Positions 7,534 to 16,880 are shown, numbered from the stretch's first letter. The stretch: DNA of 53,238 bases from Firmicutes bacterium UBA6806 (GCA_002452745.1 DKFC01000046.1:1-53238); one strand, 5' to 3'. Notes: a model not told the origin generated them from the sequence alone. A program made the numbers and translations.

Positions 7534-8418
7534 TTAAAATCTCATCTCATATTTTTCAACAAATCGAACTGGATGGTAGGACATTTTAGATTTACGAAGT
7601 CCTTCTATCCCAAGATCCTGTTCACGATTAATCCACAACAGATTTGAACAGGCGTTGTAAAGTGCATGTCCGATTGCCGTAAAGACCCCCTCAAAATTGG
7701 TATCTGCCTTCTCTATGTGAACAAGGAGCATATCCCCACCTATAATCTCGGCAATTGTGAAGCCGCAAATTTCACCTCCGACCTCTAAAATTCCAATTTT
7801 GAGATCAAAACACTCTCTGTGAGCTAAGATATCTATAATGCCCTCTCGCTCCAGCAAGATGTCATCATCTTCATTATCTTTATCCTCCATCCAAGTTTCT
7901 ATAAGCGACTTTACCTTTTCCATGTCATCATCTTCATACCATCTGAAAATCCAGTCAGGATAGGTCTTCACAAATTTGTTCCAGTGATTTTTTTTCTTGT
8001 GAAATTTCTTGCCGGCCAACTGCCTCAACTCTTCAAAGTCATAGACATAATCCTGTTCATCTTCGGAACAAGATACCGTAAATGAGTATCTCCCATCTAA
8101 TATATCGTGAAATGAACGATTTGCCTTTTTGACAACACATTTAAGACCCTTCTCCTGACAGAATGCCTGTAATTCTTCAAATGACTTGTAAACTGATTCA
8201 GATGATCCATAATCTCCAATGGGCTGAGAAAAATAAATATTCTCCCCTTTGATATTGGCGATAAAAAGATGGTCTCCAAGGATTATATAGTGAAAATGAT
8301 ATTTATCACGCCACATATACAAATTGGTCAGATTGATATCAGATGCTTCGGATTCAAATTTATCAAAATAAGGTCTTACTGCCTCCAAACAATCATAAGT
8401 CAGTTTTATTAAGTCCAT
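7534..8418 (-). CDS. DUF2156 (GNAT-fold, phosphatidylglycerol lysyltransferase C-domain-like) protein
   Basis: The 294-residue protein matches DUF2156, a double GNAT-like fold related to the catalytic part of aminoacyl-phosphatidylglycerol synthases. Typical features are the early ASDINLTNLYMWRDKY segment, the basic KKFHKKKNHWNKF stretch around residue 137-149, and a C-terminal INREQDLGIEGLRKSKMSY motif followed by the P-x-x-F-x-x-K end. No membrane domain is present, so it is not a full MprF. It follows the CPA antiporter and thioredoxin-like genes at a 12-base gap with a good GGAGG site. The substrate is unknown; a tRNA- or peptidyl-dependent transfer is plausible. Confidence 0.85.
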   Translation of the reverse strand: MDLIKLTYDCLEAVRPYFDKFESEASDINLTNLYMWRDKYHFHYIILGDHLFIANIKGENIYFSQPIGDYGSSESVYKSFEELQAFCQEKGLKCVVKKANRSFHDILDGRYSFTVSCSEDEQDYVYDFEELRQLAGKKFHKKKNHWNKFVKTYPDWIFRWYEDDDMEKVKSLIETWMEDKDNEDDDILLEREGIIDILAHRECFDLKIGILEVGGEICGFTIAEIIGGDMLLVHIEKADTNFEGVFTAIGHALYNACSNLLWINREQDLGIEGLRKSKMSYHPVRFVEKYEMRF

Positions 8419-8430
8419 ATGGACCTCCTC

Positions 8431-8757
8431 TCAGTCAAAATACATGGTTTCCAGACGATTTATCTGATGTTCCATATCCTCCAGTGAAAAAACGCGTTCA
8501 AATCTATAAAAAGTCTTGCCATCTGCAAAGATCAAAATTGTCGGGTAGACAAAGACTAAATACTCCCCCACCAGCTCTTTTGTGACTTCTGGGTCTGCGT
8601 TTATAAATGTAATTCGATTATGCCTAGATTCCATCTCCTCCAAATCTGGATAGATCGAAAGACAAACATTGCAGTCCGAACCACTGAGGAGCAAGAGCAC
8701 CAGCTCAGAATTTTGAACGAGTTCTCTAATTTCATCTGCTCTATTACTTCTAATCAT
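8431..8757 (-). CDS. Thioredoxin-like protein
   Basis: The 108-residue protein has a thioredoxin fold with the active-site pair C29-N-V-C32, preceded by SGSD, and a conserved Pro in the YPTILIF segment (the cis-Pro position). It lacks a signal peptide, so it acts in the cytoplasm. The CNVC dipeptide differs from classical CGPC, which normally alters redox potential. Its ATG overlaps the antiporter stop (ATGA at 8754-8757), so the two are translationally coupled. It may regulate or repair a partner in this operon; that link is inference. Confidence 0.85.
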   Translation of the reverse strand: MIRSNRADEIRELVQNSELVLLLLSGSDCNVCLSIYPDLEEMESRHNRITFINADPEVTKELVGEYLVFVYPTILIFADGKTFYRFERVFSLEDMEHQINRLETMYFD

Positions 8758-9953
8758 ATTGCCTCCACTTCTGTTTCACGCTCTAGCCACTTCGGCGCTG
8801 TAAGGTGAATTCCAAAGGCACCAAGCGGCGCTGTGATAATAATGGATAATACGGCCATTGCCAGTATCAAGTCCCCTGATGCGACTCCAAGCATCAATGG
8901 GACACCTCCAATTGCAGCTTGTACAGTGGCTTTTGGAATATATGCAATAACGCAAAATAACCGTTCTTTAAAATTCAAGTTTGTCCCCTGTGTGGAGATG
9001 AGAACCCCTATGCTCCTGCCAACCAGCCCAGCTGCAATCAACAAGATGCCTTTCAGTCCTGCGTTCACAGCAACAGAGATATTCACCTGTGCGCCAACGA
9101 GAACAAATAAGAGGATTTCAGCAAAAATCCAAACCTTTCCGAATTTCACTGCCAGACGTTTTGCCACCACGGGTCGCTTTTCTAGTAAAATAAATCCAAT
9201 GGTCATAACGCCGAGCAATCCCGCAATCTCAATTTTGCTCTTTAAAGCGTTTTCAAGTGCTGTAATCATAATTGCAACGCCCAAAATCATGAGAACTTTT
9301 TTGGTGTCTCTAATATGATACCGCTCAAATACTTTCACAAGCACCATCCCGAGGATAAGCCCTGTTAAAATTCCCAGTATGATAGACATGGGGATAGAAA
9401 ATATCTCAATCCCTATATTCACATGCTCACCACTGTAAAGTCCCAGAAAAGCTGAGAAAATAGTAATCGCCACCACATCATCTATGGAGGCACTTGCCAG
9501 AATCAATGTTGGAATCGCCTTTTTAGTGCCAAGTCTCATCTCGTGAAACGCAATCATCTGAGGCACGACCACTGCTGGTGAAACAGCGGCAATAATAAAT
9601 CCGAGAATACCACCTTCTATTCGTGAAAATCCAAGTAGAGGGCCAGATACCATCATAATGGTCAATCCCTCTATAACCCCGGGAATAAAACTCATTTTAA
9701 GCGCTGTTTTGCCGACCCTATTGAGTTGATCTTTGCTGATGCCAAGCCCTGCTCTCAGTAAGATAATAATCAAGGCAATTTTTCTAAAGTCAGCCGATAC
9801 GAGCAACAAGTTGTCGTCGAGCATATCTAAGGCATATGGCCCTAAAACCACGCCTAATAAGAGCATCCCAAGCAGTCCCGGTAGTTTAAGTTTCGTAAAA
9901 AGTGCATTTGCCAGCAGTCCCAATAGGGTCACAAGCCCCAAACTTGTAATCAT
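8754..9953 (-). CDS. CPA-type cation:proton antiporter (Na+/H+ or K+/H+ exchanger family)
   Basis: The roughly 398-residue protein has about 12 membrane helices and the Na_H_Exchanger fold. Features include the opening GLLGMLLLGVVLGP, the ILLRAGLG segment, the SPAVVVPQM unwound-helix motif and the SASIDDVVAI double-Asp motif of CPA transporters. No C-terminal RCK/TrkA domain is present. GGAGG lies 8 bases before the ATG at 9953; an in-frame ATG at 9971 has a weaker site. The gene is coupled to the thioredoxin-like gene by an ATGA overlap and then to DUF2156. It exchanges monovalent cations for protons across the cytoplasmic membrane; the preferred ion is not evident. Confidence 0.88.
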   Translation of the reverse strand: MITSLGLVTLLGLLANALFTKLKLPGLLGMLLLGVVLGPYALDMLDDNLLLVSADFRKIALIIILLRAGLGISKDQLNRVGKTALKMSFIPGVIEGLTIMMVSGPLLGFSRIEGGILGFIIAAVSPAVVVPQMIAFHEMRLGTKKAIPTLILASASIDDVVAITIFSAFLGLYSGEHVNIGIEIFSIPMSIILGILTGLILGMVLVKVFERYHIRDTKKVLMILGVAIMITALENALKSKIEIAGLLGVMTIGFILLEKRPVVAKRLAVKFGKVWIFAEILLFVLVGAQVNISVAVNAGLKGILLIAAGLVGRSIGVLISTQGTNLNFKERLFCVIAYIPKATVQAAIGGVPLMLGVASGDLILAMAVLSIIITAPLGAFGIHLTAPKWLERETEVEAI

Positions 9954-9982
9954 AATCATGGCCTCCGTCATTCTTTATCAAT

Positions 9983-10009
9983 TAAGAAAGAGAGTGCCCA
10001 CACACTCTC
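9983..10009 (-). terminator. Probable terminator after the Xaa-Pro peptidase gene
   Basis: GAGAGTG at 9990-9996 pairs with CACTCTC at 10003-10009, and the minus strand continues TTTCTTAATT. It lies 19 bases after the M24 peptidase stop codon and before the antiporter operon. Confidence 0.7.
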
Positions 10010-10027
10010 CTACTGTCCATACTTATA

Positions 10028-11254
10028 TTATACCATCAAATGCTCAATTTCCTCCACTGTTTTAGGAATCTTCGCAGACAGGTTTTCGTTGCCGTTCTCT
10101 GTGATGAGTATATCATCTTCAATTCGAATGCCGATGTTCTCCTCTGCAATGTATAGTCCTGGTTCAACAGTCAACACCATCCCCGGTTTAAGCAGTACCT
10201 CTCTGCTTCCAATATCGTGCACATCGAGTCCCAAATAGTGACTGACACCGTGATAATAATATTTTCCAAGCTCATCTTCACTTTTGATGAGGCCTATTTC
10301 CATGAGATCCTTTGTCAGTGAAGCTCTGCATGCTTTATTGAGTGCTTCAAAAGGTGTCCCTGGCTTCATGACATCTATTGTCGCCTGCTGTGCTCTCAAA
10401 ACGATGTTGTAAATCTGTTTTTGCCTATCAGAGAATTTACCTGAGGCAGGATAAGTTCTTGTGATATCTGCGGCATACTGTTTAAACTGAGCCCCCAAAT
10501 CCAAGAGGACTAAATCCCCGTCAGAAACGGCTTTGCTGTTCTCAACGTAGTGCAGAATAACAGCATCCCCACCAGATGCGGCAATGGTTGGAAAAGAGTT
10601 CCCATCTGCGCCACCCATCCTAATTGCATGTGCAAAAGTTGCCTCCAATTGATACTCCATAACCTCTGGTTTTAAAACCGATAAAATAGCTCTTAGCCCC
10701 TCATCAGTCAGCTTTATCGCCTCTCTGATCTGTTTGATTTCAAAAGGTTCTTTTATGGTTCTCATATCAGATACAATTGGATGAAGTGTTTTCAAGGTGA
10801 CAAATGGGTAACGCTCCCTCACCTCGCCTGCAAATTTAAGGGCTCTACTATGAGGTTCATCCCAACTGAGTTTTTCCAAGTCCAAATAGAGTTTCCTGAT
10901 TTTATCATCGAATATCAACCGATTGATACTTGACTCAAATTCATCTAAGTATTTAATAGACTCAATGCCCGAAATCTCACTTGCGGTCTCTTTTGTTAAT
11001 TTTCTGCCAATCCATTTCTCGATGTCATAGTCGGGTTTTTCTATAAATAGCGTCACTTCAAACGTCTGTTTCGTCTTGTGCATCAGAACGATAAAGTGCT
11101 CATTGGTCAATCCTGTAAAATAAAAGAAATTTTTATTGGGTAAAAACGTATACTGTGCGTCAGCAGTGCTCTTGGGTGCTGTCCCTGAAAAGAGAACCAC
11201 GGCGTCTCCCTCGTTAAGTGTTTCTCCCAAACGATCTCTGAAAATTCTGCTCAT
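10028..11254 (-). CDS. M24-family Xaa-Pro aminopeptidase
   Basis: The 408-residue enzyme has an N-terminal creatinase-like domain (about residues 1-165) and a C-terminal pita-bread M24 domain. The five metal ligands can be read: two Asp in LLDLGAQFKQYAADITRTYP, a His in HYLGLDVHD, and Glu in TVEPGLY and in IRIEDD. Length fits aminopeptidase P. GAGGAGG lies before ATG 11254, so the frame's earlier start at 11290 is unlikely. It removes N-terminal residues before proline in the cytoplasm and appears to be a single-gene unit with its own terminator. Confidence 0.92.
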   Translation of the reverse strand: MSRIFRDRLGETLNEGDAVVLFSGTAPKSTADAQYTFLPNKNFFYFTGLTNEHFIVLMHKTKQTFEVTLFIEKPDYDIEKWIGRKLTKETASEISGIESIKYLDEFESSINRLIFDDKIRKLYLDLEKLSWDEPHSRALKFAGEVRERYPFVTLKTLHPIVSDMRTIKEPFEIKQIREAIKLTDEGLRAILSVLKPEVMEYQLEATFAHAIRMGGADGNSFPTIAASGGDAVILHYVENSKAVSDGDLVLLDLGAQFKQYAADITRTYPASGKFSDRQKQIYNIVLRAQQATIDVMKPGTPFEALNKACRASLTKDLMEIGLIKSEDELGKYYYHGVSHYLGLDVHDIGSREVLLKPGMVLTVEPGLYIAEENIGIRIEDDILITENGNENLSAKIPKTVEEIEHLMV

Positions 11255-11414
11255 GTAACTGCCTCCTCTAAATCTAAGTCTGTACTTCAATTATACTTGT
11301 CCCGTAAAGCGATTACAAATAATATTTCGTAAGTCTACATTTTTAGCCACTAGCTACTCTTATCTTAATCATTTCCTACCCTCAATTACCACAGCTCTCA
11401 ATTATAATAGGTCA

Positions 11415-12107
11415 TTACTTCTTCAATTTGTAACCAACGCCCCACACCGTCTGAATATACTCTGGGTTGCTTGGATCAAACTCTATTTTCTCTCGAAGTT
11501 TTCTAATGTGAACCGTCAACGTGGACGTATCCAGTTCATCTTCATAGCCCCATACTTTTGAGAAAATTTCATCTTTTGAAAAAACCTTGTTGGGAGCAGA
11601 GGCCAACAGTGTGAGTAGGTCGTACTCCTTCACAGTTAATTCAATTTCCTCGCCGTTGATGAACACTTGCCTTGTCTCATAGTCAATGGACATCCCCAAA
11701 AGCTCGAACCGCCTGTTTTGAGCGCCTGTGGCAGACGATTTCAGCATCTCATATCGCTTCAGATGCGCTTTGACCCTTGCCACCAATTCATGCGGACTAA
11801 ACGGCTTGGTCAAATAATCGTCTATTCCAAGGCTCAGTCCCTTGAGTTTATCAACTTCTGTGTTCTTAGCTGAGACAATCATAATTGGAATATCCTTGGA
11901 AGCCCGAATTGCTTCCGCTATTTTAAACCCATCTATTCCAGGTAGCATAATGTCTAAAACCACCATGTCATAGGCTTCTCTAAGTGCCAGTTCCTTGCCT
12001 CTAAGGCCGTTCTTCTCAACCGTCACATGAAAGCCGGAAATTTCAAGATATGCTTTTTCAACTTCTCCAATATCATAGTCATCCTCTATCAATAAAATTT
12101 TTTTCAT
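11415..12107 (-). CDS. OmpR/PhoB-family response regulator
   Basis: The 230-residue protein has a receiver domain with D9-D10, phospho-acceptor Asp52 in VVLDIMLPG and Lys in DDYLTKPF. A winged-helix DNA-binding domain follows (about residues 130-229) and ends with the typical YIQTVWGVGYKLKK. It starts 14 bases after the stop of the histidine kinase, behind AGGAGG. The kinase precedes the regulator, the reverse of the commoner order. No obvious target operon lies beside it. Confidence 0.95.
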   Translation of the reverse strand: MKKILLIEDDYDIGEVEKAYLEISGFHVTVEKNGLRGKELALREAYDMVVLDIMLPGIDGFKIAEAIRASKDIPIMIVSAKNTEVDKLKGLSLGIDDYLTKPFSPHELVARVKAHLKRYEMLKSSATGAQNRRFELLGMSIDYETRQVFINGEEIELTVKEYDLLTLLASAPNKVFSKDEIFSKVWGYEDELDTSTLTVHIRKLREKIEFDPSNPEYIQTVWGVGYKLKK

Positions 12108-12121
12108 ATCAACTCAACCTC

Positions 12122-13651
12122 CTAATCCACTTGCTCAATTGCAGGCAACAAAATACGAATTCCAAAGCCGCCTGATTCTGGTGTAAAGGCCAGTACCAAT
12201 CCTCCATGCTTTTCCACAATCGACTTGCAGATTGCCAATCCTAGCCCTGAACCTGGAATTTGCTGATTTCTGGACGGGTCTACACGATAATACTGTTCAA
12301 AGACTTTTTCAAGTTCTTCGCCAGAGACGCCCTCACCGTTATCTACAATTTCAACTTCTATCAACCCAGGTTTATTCCGAAGCGATATATCGAACTTCAA
12401 AGGCTGAACGTTTGCATATTTTATGGAGTTGCTCAGCAGATTTGTCACGATCCGCTTCATCTTCATGGGATCAATTCTCGCAAAGAATGTCTGCTTGGCC
12501 TCTAAATTCAACGAAAATTCAACCTTATCATAGCTCGGGTCATATTGCCATTCCTCTGTGATGTCCTCAAAGAAGTATTTTAAATCCACCTTTTTGTAAT
12601 CGAACTCCATAATCTGCGTTTCCAAGTCATTAAAGAGTTGAAGTTCGTTCATCATTCGATCTATTTCGGAGAGTTTCTTCTGAATATTCACATAGTATCC
12701 AGTGACCTTTTCAGGCGATGCAACAACGCCATCCTTTAACGCTTCAACTTGCACCCTGATAGACGTGAGCGGCGTTTTAATGTCATGTGTCATTGTCGTT
12801 ATAAACTCATGCTTGCTGGATTCTATAATTTCACGATACTTTTTGGCATCGGATAATCTCTCTATCATATTGTTCAGTTGTTCCGTCAACAAGCTGAGTG
12901 GTTCAACGTCTAGATTCAAACGGTGTTCAAAGTTCTCATGACTCACCTCATTGATAACCCGTGCCATTTCATCGAAGTTTTTAGAGAATCTGTGTGTCGA
13001 GTGCAGAATCATGACCAGTACTAAAATCAATATAATTACAAATAGAAGAATAAAGTAGTTTCCAATGAACTTGCCAATAACACTGGGAATATTAATGACT
13101 TTTATGAGGAAAAAGACGCTCCCCTCCATCCCATCGGTAAAATAAAAATCAAGCTGCCTATGGACAATGTATCCTGTCTTGTCAAAGAGTTCCTCGTTAT
13201 TTGTATAATATGAATTATTGAATTCGGGGAGCACTGGATTTTCTATGTTCTTAAAGCGATTAGATACCTTAACGCCTTCTTCAGAGCTAAAATCATTGAT
13301 GGTTTTAATCTCTTCTCCCCTGCGCACCAGTACAATCATGTCAACTTGCTTGATGTTTTTTAAATTTTTTATGGGTTTGTACGTGTCATCATAGAGCAAT
13401 TTATCTGGATTGTCCAGAAGGACGCTGTTAATATACCTAAACGCAAACTCATCATTATTCCATTTTTTTAACTGCCACACATTTTGATTTAAGTTTTCCT
13501 GATTTGTTATGTAGTTCCATATTTGCGGGCCTGCAACCACTGCCAAATAGCCAAACAGAACTAAAATTGGAATCAGTATGGCTGCAATCCAAGTGGCAAT
13601 AATTCGATTTCTGAAATTGCGTACAAATAACCTGCTATTCTTCACATGCAT
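12122..13651 (-). CDS. Membrane sensor histidine kinase
   Basis: The 509-residue protein has a membrane helix at about 18-40, an extracytoplasmic sensor of about 150 residues, a second helix at about 196-217, a HAMP-like linker, and a HisKA domain with His289 in MTHDIKTPLTSIR. The HATPase domain follows, with N-box NLLSNSIKYA, G1 VDNGEGV and G2 GSGLGLAICK. It is a complete orthodox kinase that should phosphorylate the adjacent OmpR-type regulator. The sensed signal is not evident from the extracellular part. AGGAGG lies just before the start. Confidence 0.95.
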   Translation of the reverse strand: MHVKNSRLFVRNFRNRIIATWIAAILIPILVLFGYLAVVAGPQIWNYITNQENLNQNVWQLKKWNNDEFAFRYINSVLLDNPDKLLYDDTYKPIKNLKNIKQVDMIVLVRRGEEIKTINDFSSEEGVKVSNRFKNIENPVLPEFNNSYYTNNEELFDKTGYIVHRQLDFYFTDGMEGSVFFLIKVINIPSVIGKFIGNYFILLFVIILILVLVMILHSTHRFSKNFDEMARVINEVSHENFEHRLNLDVEPLSLLTEQLNNMIERLSDAKKYREIIESSKHEFITTMTHDIKTPLTSIRVQVEALKDGVVASPEKVTGYYVNIQKKLSEIDRMMNELQLFNDLETQIMEFDYKKVDLKYFFEDITEEWQYDPSYDKVEFSLNLEAKQTFFARIDPMKMKRIVTNLLSNSIKYANVQPLKFDISLRNKPGLIEVEIVDNGEGVSGEELEKVFEQYYRVDPSRNQQIPGSGLGLAICKSIVEKHGGLVLAFTPESGGFGIRILLPAIEQVD

Positions 13652-13751
13652 ACTGCCTCCTAAAGCAAATCTCCATTTACGCCTATCAATTTTTTACCAT
13701 TTGATATAAGCATACTGGAGATTCACTAATTTTACTCTTATTTATTCTTAA

Positions 13752-14240
13752 TTATTTCTTAATATTATCTGAGTTCAGAGCGCCAGCGTTTAGGACCTCA
13801 TTAGAGGACATATTGCACCACGTCTTGCAAAAGTTTGTCTTTTTCATGCACTTTACAGCTGTTGAGCCACATTCAGGACAAATCTTATGGTCTCCATCAG
13901 ATTCAATTTCATATACTTTCCCACAAGTTTCGCAGACAAATTGACATTGCCTTGTGGTATAATGTCCTCCCCTGATGGCAATTGCCTTGCCTTCGAGCAG
14001 TGCCTCTGCGATTTTTTGCCTTGCAGAGTCAATAATCAACTGAAAAGTCTGCCTAGAAATATCCATTTTTTGCGCACAGGCCTCTTGAGATAGGCCTTCC
14101 AAATCCTTTAATCGCATGGCTTCAAATTCCTCGACCGTGAGAGAAACCTCTTCAAGCTGGCAACTGGGAACACCCGCTGGCATAAAATAATTCACTTGCG
14201 GAAATTGTTCAACGCGTCTGTATCGCTTAGGTCTAGGCAT
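13752..14240 (-). CDS. DUF134-family HTH protein with C-terminal zinc ribbon
   Basis: The 162-residue protein begins MPRPKRYRRV and carries a sigma-70 region-4-like helix-turn-helix with the EEFEAMRLKD and SQEACAQKM-x-ISRQTF segments typical of DUF134. A four-cysteine zinc ribbon follows (CETCGKVYEI then CPECGS), and further cysteines lie near the C-terminus (KCMKKTNFCKTWC). DUF134 proteins are small DNA-binding proteins common in anaerobes, often near Fe-S or NifB/dinitrogenase-cofactor-like genes, but no such gene is adjacent. The start is followed by 60 bases to the ABC-F gene. The target is unknown; the zinc ribbon and extra cysteines hint at metal or redox sensing. Confidence 0.85.
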   Translation of the reverse strand: MPRPKRYRRVEQFPQVNYFMPAGVPSCQLEEVSLTVEEFEAMRLKDLEGLSQEACAQKMDISRQTFQLIIDSARQKIAEALLEGKAIAIRGGHYTTRQCQFVCETCGKVYEIESDGDHKICPECGSTAVKCMKKTNFCKTWCNMSSNEVLNAGALNSDNIKK

Positions 14241-14301
14241 AAACTCAGTCCTTTCATTTCACAGGCACCACAGTGCACGAGCTCTGCATTGCCCAATCTG
14301 A

Positions 14302-16242
14302 TTAAAGCGCCAGTATATCTACTTCTCTTATTATATCAGATTTTTGCGCCTTCATTAAACCCTCAGTTTCCACATAGTCATTATAGAGTTCATCTAATTT
14401 CATCACTAAATCACCATATGCCTGATAATATTCTAAGTCCATCTCATCTGTAACCGTTCCAAGTTCATGGATTTTCGCTTCAGTTTCTCGAATAGAGCCT
14501 TCTATTTCTGAAAGTTTCTTCTTAAGAGCCGTTTCCTTTGCCTCGTCTTCTTTTGAATTTGAAGGCATTTTATTCACCCCACTTTTCTCTCTCTTTTCAA
14601 GCTGTGGTGAATTTGCAGATACCACATTGCAATAAGCATCGTAATTGCCATTGACACTGACTAAACGCCCATTTTCCAAGGAGATAATTCTACTCACACA
14701 CTGATTTAAATAGAAGCGGTCATGGGAAACGGCGATAACAGTGCCCTTAAATCCGATGATAGCGTTCTCAATGGCTTCCCTTGACTCCAAGTCCAAGTGA
14801 TTTGTCGGCTCGTCCAGTATTAGACAGTGTGGATTTTGGAGCATGATTTTTGCAAGTTCCAGCCGTGCACATTCTCCACCGCTTAAAATTCCAATTGGTT
14901 TTTCCACCTCATCTCCATAGAAGTTGAATCGAGCCAGCAACTGTTTAATTTCACTTGGTTCCATCTTCGGATTCTGTGCCTCGATTTCTTGAAATGCAGT
15001 TCTGTCATAGTCTTCAAATTCAATTTCCTGTCCTAGATAGGCATAGTGAACCCACTTTCCAAAGTTCACATCACCAGTGTAATTTAAATCCTTTCCGAGC
15101 ATGATGTTTAAAAGCGTGGTCTTTCCACAGCCATTTGGCCCAATCAAGCCAATTCGCTCACCGCCATGAATTGCAAATGTAAGATTTTCAAAGACGGTAA
15201 GTGAACCATAGCGCTTGGTGAGGCCTTCTGCCATGACGATATCCTTGCTGAGATGTCCTGCCGGTTTCAGCTCAAATTTTGGTCCCGACTGCTTCTTCAG
15301 ATTTTCAGTTCGCCTCATTTCAATCAGTAACTTTTTCGACTGTTCTTTGAGTTTTTCCACTTCTCTTTCGGAACTTTTGGATTGCTTTATTTTTTTATAG
15401 TGTCGTAGTTTTTGAACTTTTGCCTCCCCATCCCTTATCTGCTTTCTGAGATTGGTTTGTTCTTTGAGATAGAAGGCTTTAATCCGCTTTTTCTGCTCAA
15501 TATAAGCAGAATAATTGCAGTTTTTAATCGAGAGATGACCATGATCCAGTTCGGCAATTCTAGTGGTTACACGATCCAGAAAAAAACGGTCATGGGAGAC
15601 GATCAGCACGCCGCCCGAGAACTTCTTGATAAAATCTTCCAGCCACTCGATGGCTTTAATATCTAAATGGTTTGTCGGTTCATCCAATATCAGCAAATCC
15701 GGGTCCTCCAACAAAATTCTAGCAAGTGCCACTCGCATCTTTTCACCGCCGCTGAGCCTTTCAAGTGGCAATTCCAGTGCGCCTTCTCTAAGTCCAAGCC
15801 CGAGCAATATTTTCTTTATCTTGCTCTGCAACGTATATCCATCTATGGTTTCAAACGCTGTGTAGAGCTTTTCATATCGACGCATGAGATTTTGATACGT
15901 CTCTGTTTCCACCTCTGGGTCTATCTCAGCTAGAGCTTGTAAGACTCTGTCAATTTCTGTTTCGAGCTGAAACAGTTCTTCATGGTGAAGTGCATTTTTC
16001 CCGCTGTCCTGTTCACTGATGTTCTGCGAGAGATACCCGACTTTAATCCCACTGGAAAAATAGTGATTTCCAAGATCTGCTGTTTCGATGCCCATGGCTA
16101 TTTTTAGCAAAGTTGATTTTCCAGAACCATTGGCGCCAACCAGTGAAACGCATTCGCCACGTTCCACCATGAGCGATACCTCATCCAGCACAACTTTATT
16201 TTGAAATTCTTTATGAATGTTTTGAAGTGTTAATAATCCCAT
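14302..16242 (-). CDS. ABC-F family ATPase (ribosome-associated translation factor type)
   Basis: The 646-residue protein has two ABC ATPase modules and no membrane segment. Module 1 has Walker A GANGSGKST (36-44), signature LSGGEKMR and Walker B LLILDEPTNHLD. Module 2 has GPNGCGKTT, LSGGECARLELA and CLILDEPTNHLD. A long basic linker between them (about 245-325) corresponds to the P-site tRNA interaction motif, and a C-terminal coiled coil (about 560-640) resembles YdiF/Uup. ABC-F proteins act on ribosomes, as housekeeping factors or in antibiotic resistance. The length and coiled coil favour a YdiF/Uup-like factor. AGGAGG lies 6 bases before the ATG and can pair with an upstream CCTCCT. Confidence 0.93.
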   Translation of the reverse strand: MGLLTLQNIHKEFQNKVVLDEVSLMVERGECVSLVGANGSGKSTLLKIAMGIETADLGNHYFSSGIKVGYLSQNISEQDSGKNALHHEELFQLETEIDRVLQALAEIDPEVETETYQNLMRRYEKLYTAFETIDGYTLQSKIKKILLGLGLREGALELPLERLSGGEKMRVALARILLEDPDLLILDEPTNHLDIKAIEWLEDFIKKFSGGVLIVSHDRFFLDRVTTRIAELDHGHLSIKNCNYSAYIEQKKRIKAFYLKEQTNLRKQIRDGEAKVQKLRHYKKIKQSKSSEREVEKLKEQSKKLLIEMRRTENLKKQSGPKFELKPAGHLSKDIVMAEGLTKRYGSLTVFENLTFAIHGGERIGLIGPNGCGKTTLLNIMLGKDLNYTGDVNFGKWVHYAYLGQEIEFEDYDRTAFQEIEAQNPKMEPSEIKQLLARFNFYGDEVEKPIGILSGGECARLELAKIMLQNPHCLILDEPTNHLDLESREAIENAIIGFKGTVIAVSHDRFYLNQCVSRIISLENGRLVSVNGNYDAYCNVVSANSPQLEKREKSGVNKMPSNSKEDEAKETALKKKLSEIEGSIRETEAKIHELGTVTDEMDLEYYQAYGDLVMKLDELYNDYVETEGLMKAQKSDIIREVDILAL

Positions 16243-16248
16243 ATAAAT

Positions 16249-16275
16249 CCTCCTTTTAATTTAAGTGTCAGGAGG
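16249..16275 (-). promoter_or_regulatory. Possible Shine-Dalgarno-sequestering hairpin in the ABC-F leader
   Basis: In the minus-strand transcript, CCTCCT (16275-16270) is exactly complementary to the ABC-F ribosome site AGGAGG (16254-16249), with 15 bases between. Folding would hide the ribosome site. ABC-F genes are often controlled by leader attenuation, but no leader peptide or full switch is recognised here. Confidence 0.35.
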
Positions 16276-16380
16276 TCAATATCCGCTGAGTTTTGTCTTC
16301 TGAATCAGTTATAATTTGCCTCTCCCTCTGCAACAGCCACTAGAATCTATCACGAATTAATTTATTGGGATTGAGGCTAT

Positions 16381-16409
16381 AAAAAAAGCCCTGTATAAAT
16401 ACAGAGCTT
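16381..16409 (-). terminator. Intrinsic terminator in the intergenic stretch before the ABC-F gene
   Basis: On the minus strand, AAGCTCTGTAT pairs with ATACAGGGCTT (16386-16409), followed by seven T residues (16387-16381). It lies about 490 bases after the EEP-family gene, so it may end a read-through transcript or a non-coding RNA from the intervening stretch. Confidence 0.7.
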
Positions 16410-16880
16410 CGACGTTTATTATATTGAAAAAACAACTCTTGGAATCAAAAGAAATCAAACTTAATTTCCCCTTCAAAAATCGACTGCTGATTAGATCGAT
16501 TCTCAATCCACGGTTGAAATTTATCTATAATTTTCGCATCAAAATACAATCTCTATCGAGATTTAAAGTCATCTAAGCAATTGCATCCTAAACAGACGTC
16601 ATAAACGCCTTAATGCAACACCATGTAATCCACCCTATGATCAAAAAAACTAATTGGGGGGGGTGCTTAATTCTGAGTTTTTAAATCCCGGCTACTTGAG
16701 AATTTTAGCTCCGCATAAAGCTCACCGAATATTAACCTGAACGTCTTTATTCGAAGCAAACTCCAAGAACGAATGCCGGTAAGGTTTTGTTATATCTTTC
16801 CATTTTCAAAATCCATACCTTTCGTATTTAATGCAACTTGATTATAGCACGAATTTGAGTGCCATTATATTACAATATTT
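16410..16880 (-). other. Non-coding or decayed stretch with an 8-G homopolymer
   Basis: No intact gene is present in this interval of about 470 bases. On the minus strand, short open segments in different frames follow one another, for example one ending SSSRDLKTQN and one ending FEGEIKFDFF, each broken by stops. A run of eight G residues lies at 16656-16663. The interval ends at a clear minus-strand terminator. It could be a decayed gene, a dispersed repeat or a non-coding RNA. I recognise no family. Confidence 0.3.
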
